In this document: piece by piece, positions 62,081 through 64,000 of the stretch
Position numbering within the stretch: position 1 is the first letter of the stretch
Layout of the letters: each line of letters begins with the position of its first letter
NCBI RefSeq assembly: GCF_040676675.1
Contig: NZ_JBFAPK010000007.1
Coordinates: 1 to 64,000 of the forward strand
Direction of reading: 5' to 3'
DNA from: JBFAPK01 sp040676675
GTDB taxonomy: Bacteria > Actinomycetota > Actinomycetes > Mycobacteriales > Micromonosporaceae
DNA length: 64,000 bases
Notes under the pieces: model-generated
The model's input: the letters and a program-made list of their open reading frames with translations, nothing else
Database searches by the model: none
Told to the model about the DNA's origin: nothing
Position numbers and translations under genes: made by a program

Positions 62081-63430
62081 ATGCACGGCACCACACCATT
62101 CCCCCGTCCCGCGCTTCCGGCGCGCGGACGGCGTACCTCCACCCGGCCCCGCCGGCTGCTGCGCGGCCTGGTCGCCGCGGCGGTCGCCCTTCCGCTGGCC
62201 CTCGGCGCCGCCGCCTGCGGCGGGGACGACGCCGGCAGCGGCGACCCGAACGCCCCCGTGAAACTGTCGATCTTCTGGTGGGGGGCCGAGGCCCGCGCCA
62301 AGCTCACCGAGGACGCGCTGGCCCTCTACACCCAGAAACACCCGAACGTGACGTTCGAGAAGACCTGGCAGGCCAACCAGGGCTACTTCGACAAGCTCGC
62401 CACCCTCACCGCCGGCGGCAGCCCGCCCGACATCTTCCAGATCGACGACAACTACCTGACCGAGTACGCGTCCCGCAACACCACGCTCGACCTCACGAAG
62501 TACAAGGACAGCGGCAAGCTCGACGTCTCCAAGTTCCCGGAGAGCCTCTGGCAGTACGGCGTGGTCGACGGCAAGCTCGCGGGGCTCGCCTTCGGCGAGA
62601 ACACCCAGGGCCTGGTCTACAACAAGACGCTGCTGGACAAGCACGGCCTGCCGGCGCCGACCACCGGGATGAGCTGGGCGGACTTCATCAGCTGGGCCGA
62701 GCAGGTCTCGAAGACCAGCAAGACCCCGGGCACCATGGACCCGAGCGCGGACTACAAGGCGTTCTGGGTCTGGCTGCGCCAGCAGGGCAAGGACCTCTAC
62801 AAGGGCAAGGAACTGGGCTTCACCGCCGACGACGTGACCAAGTGGTTCGAGCTCTGGAAGGGCGCCCGGGAGCGGGGCGCGACCCCGCCCGCGGACGTGA
62901 TCCACGAGGGCAACGCCACCGACATCAGCAAGCAGCTGGTCGTCACGGGCAAGGCCGCGACCTCCTTCGTCTGGGCCAACCAGATGCCGGAGCTGAAGAA
63001 GAACACCAAGGACGAGCTGGGCGTGGTGGCCTACCCGGGTGACCCGAGCGCGCAGTGGGCCCGGGCCTCGATGTACTTCTCGGTCTTCCGCAACAGCAAG
63101 CACAGGGACGTCGCGGTCGACGTGATCAACTTCCTGGCCAACGACGTCGAGGCCGGCAAGATCCTCGGTACCGACCGGGGGCTGCCGTCCAACCTGGACG
63201 TACGCAAGGCGGTCAGCGAGAGCGTCACCGACCCGGCCATGAAGCTCTCGATCCAGGTCGAGACCGAGCTGGCGTCGAAGTTCGGCCCGTCGCCGCAGGT
63301 GCCGCTCAAGGGCCACAGCAAGGTGCGCTCCGAACTGATCAAGGCTGCGGAGAACGTCCAGTACGGCCGGCAGAGCCCGTCCGAGGCCGCCGCGGCCTTC
63401 CTGTCCGTCTGCCAGTCCGCGATCGCCTGA
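62081..63430 (+). CDS. ABC sugar transporter substrate-binding lipoprotein
   Basis: 449 residues; ATG with AAGGAG at 9 nt. Signal peptide with lipobox LGAAAC, then a CUT1-type solute-binding fold (KLSIFWWGAEARAKL, SPPDIFQIDDNYLTEY, LAGLAFGENTQGLVYNK, SFVWANQMPELKK, LPSNLDVRKAV). Anchored outside the membrane, it would deliver oligogalacturonide or another pectin fragment to the permeases. The substrate is inferred from the neighbouring lyases and uronate genes. The long basic N-terminus before the signal core suggests the true start may lie slightly inside. Confidence 0.9.
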   Translation: MHGTTPFPRPALPARGRRTSTRPRRLLRGLVAAAVALPLALGAAACGGDDAGSGDPNAPVKLSIFWWGAEARAKLTEDALALYTQKHPNVTFEKTWQANQGYFDKLATLTAGGSPPDIFQIDDNYLTEYASRNTTLDLTKYKDSGKLDVSKFPESLWQYGVVDGKLAGLAFGENTQGLVYNKTLLDKHGLPAPTTGMSWADFISWAEQVSKTSKTPGTMDPSADYKAFWVWLRQQGKDLYKGKELGFTADDVTKWFELWKGARERGATPPADVIHEGNATDISKQLVVTGKAATSFVWANQMPELKKNTKDELGVVAYPGDPSAQWARASMYFSVFRNSKHRDVAVDVINFLANDVEAGKILGTDRGLPSNLDVRKAVSESVTDPAMKLSIQVETELASKFGPSPQVPLKGHSKVRSELIKAAENVQYGRQSPSEAAAAFLSVCQSAIA

Positions 63431-63469
63431 CCGCTCGGCGCGTCACCACGCTCGGAGAGGAGCCGGCTC

Positions 63470-64000
63470 GTGGCTCTGACCACGGCGCCCAACCCGACCC
63501 CTCGTGCCACGGACACCGTCCGGGCCCGCGCCGACCGGCGTGGGCCCGGCGGGGCCCGGCGCCGGGAGGGGTTGGCCGGGTACGTCTTCCTGTCGCCCTG
63601 GCTCGTCGGACTGATGGCCATCACGGCGATACCCATGCTCTTGTCGCTCTACCTCAGCTTCACCAGCTACGACGTGCTCACCCCCTGGTCGGAGGTGGAG
63701 TGGGTCGGGCTGGACAACTACCGGCGGATGTTCACCGACGACCCGTCGTTCTGGCACGCGGTACGGGTGACCCTGTCCTTCGCGCTGATCGCGGTACCGC
63801 TCAAGCTCGCCGCCGCGCTCGGCGTGGCCCTGCTGCTCAACCGGACCTGGCGCGGCGTCGGGCTTTTCCGCGGGCTGTTCTACCTGCCCAGCCTGCTCGG
63901 CGGCAGCGTCGCGCTGGCCATCGTCTGGGTCAACATGTTCAACCGCGACGGCGCGTTCAACTCGCTGCTGAGCCTGGTCGGCATCGAGGGGCGCCCGTGG
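63470..64000 (+). CDS. ABC sugar transporter permease, cut by the window end
   Basis: First 177 codons of a CUT1-type (MalF/UgpA-like) permease; GTG with GGAGAGGAG upstream, 39 nt after the binding-protein stop. A basic cytoplasmic head (RADRRGPGGARRREGL) leads into TM1 (YVFLSPWLVGLMAITAIPML). Then come the FTSYDVLTPW-VGLDNYRRMF segment, TM2 and TM3, and the start of the next loop. It pairs with a second permease expected just beyond the window. No ATPase is seen so far, which fits use of the MsiK-type ATPase at 44.8 kb. Confidence 0.88.
   Translation, partial: MALTTAPNPTPRATDTVRARADRRGPGGARRREGLAGYVFLSPWLVGLMAITAIPMLLSLYLSFTSYDVLTPWSEVEWVGLDNYRRMFTDDPSFWHAVRVTLSFALIAVPLKLAAALGVALLLNRTWRGVGLFRGLFYLPSLLGGSVALAIVWVNMFNRDGAFNSLLSLVGIEGRPW

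Overview
The window is very GC-rich actinomycete DNA. GTG starts are common, genes overlap by ATGA or GTGA, and there is a conservon-type operon, a large SARP/NB-ARC/TPR regulator, a DUF3263 protein and an ECF41 sigma factor. Together these fit a filamentous actinobacterium, most likely of the Micromonosporaceae. That placement is inferred from gene content and was not tested by a search.

Left part (1-24 kb): a perfect 48-bp palindrome, then an ABC exporter whose ATPase is fused to an exported alpha/beta hydrolase. Next comes a conservon operon (sensor kinase, roadblock protein, DUF742 protein, GTPase) led by an extra membrane protein. It is followed by a CDC48-like double AAA ATPase, an acetyltransferase, a membrane protein divergent from a SARP-type regulator, a WYL regulator, a PP2C-like phosphatase, a DUF3263 gene carrying an inserted palindromic repeat, and a second ABC exporter.

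Middle (24-42 kb): an amino-sugar operon (SIS protein, ROK kinase, NagA) divergent from a DeoR regulator with inverted operator-like sites. Then come a PAP2 phosphatase, a DUF4032 protein, and an ECF41 sigma factor upstream of an oxidoreductase/cupin-lipoprotein operon. An exact match to the ECF41 promoter consensus lies inside the 3' end of the sigma gene. An RCK-type ion channel, a secreted subtilisin-like protease, an HNH endonuclease, an RNA ligase and an ArsR-type regulator follow.

Accessory scar (42.1-44.4 kb): tRNA-Thr(TGT), a truncated tyrosine-recombinase gene, a tiny ORF, an HTH/TPR regulator and an IS3-type transposase tail. These look like the remains of an integrated element.

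Right part (44.7-64 kb): a pectin/uronate utilisation locus. It has an MsiK/UgpC-type ATPase, four secreted pectate lyase genes carrying five PL1 domains, a five-gene uronate catabolic operon (Gfo/Idh, UxaC, an enolase-superfamily dehydratase, a UxuB-like reductase, a second Gfo/Idh), a divergent LacI regulator, and an ABC sugar importer cut by the window end. Two related TGCAAA-type palindromes in the divergent promoter are good candidates for the LacI operator. The locus appears self-contained: outside the cell the lyases cut pectate, the importer takes up oligomers, and cytoplasmic enzymes convert uronates towards 2-keto-3-deoxygluconate.
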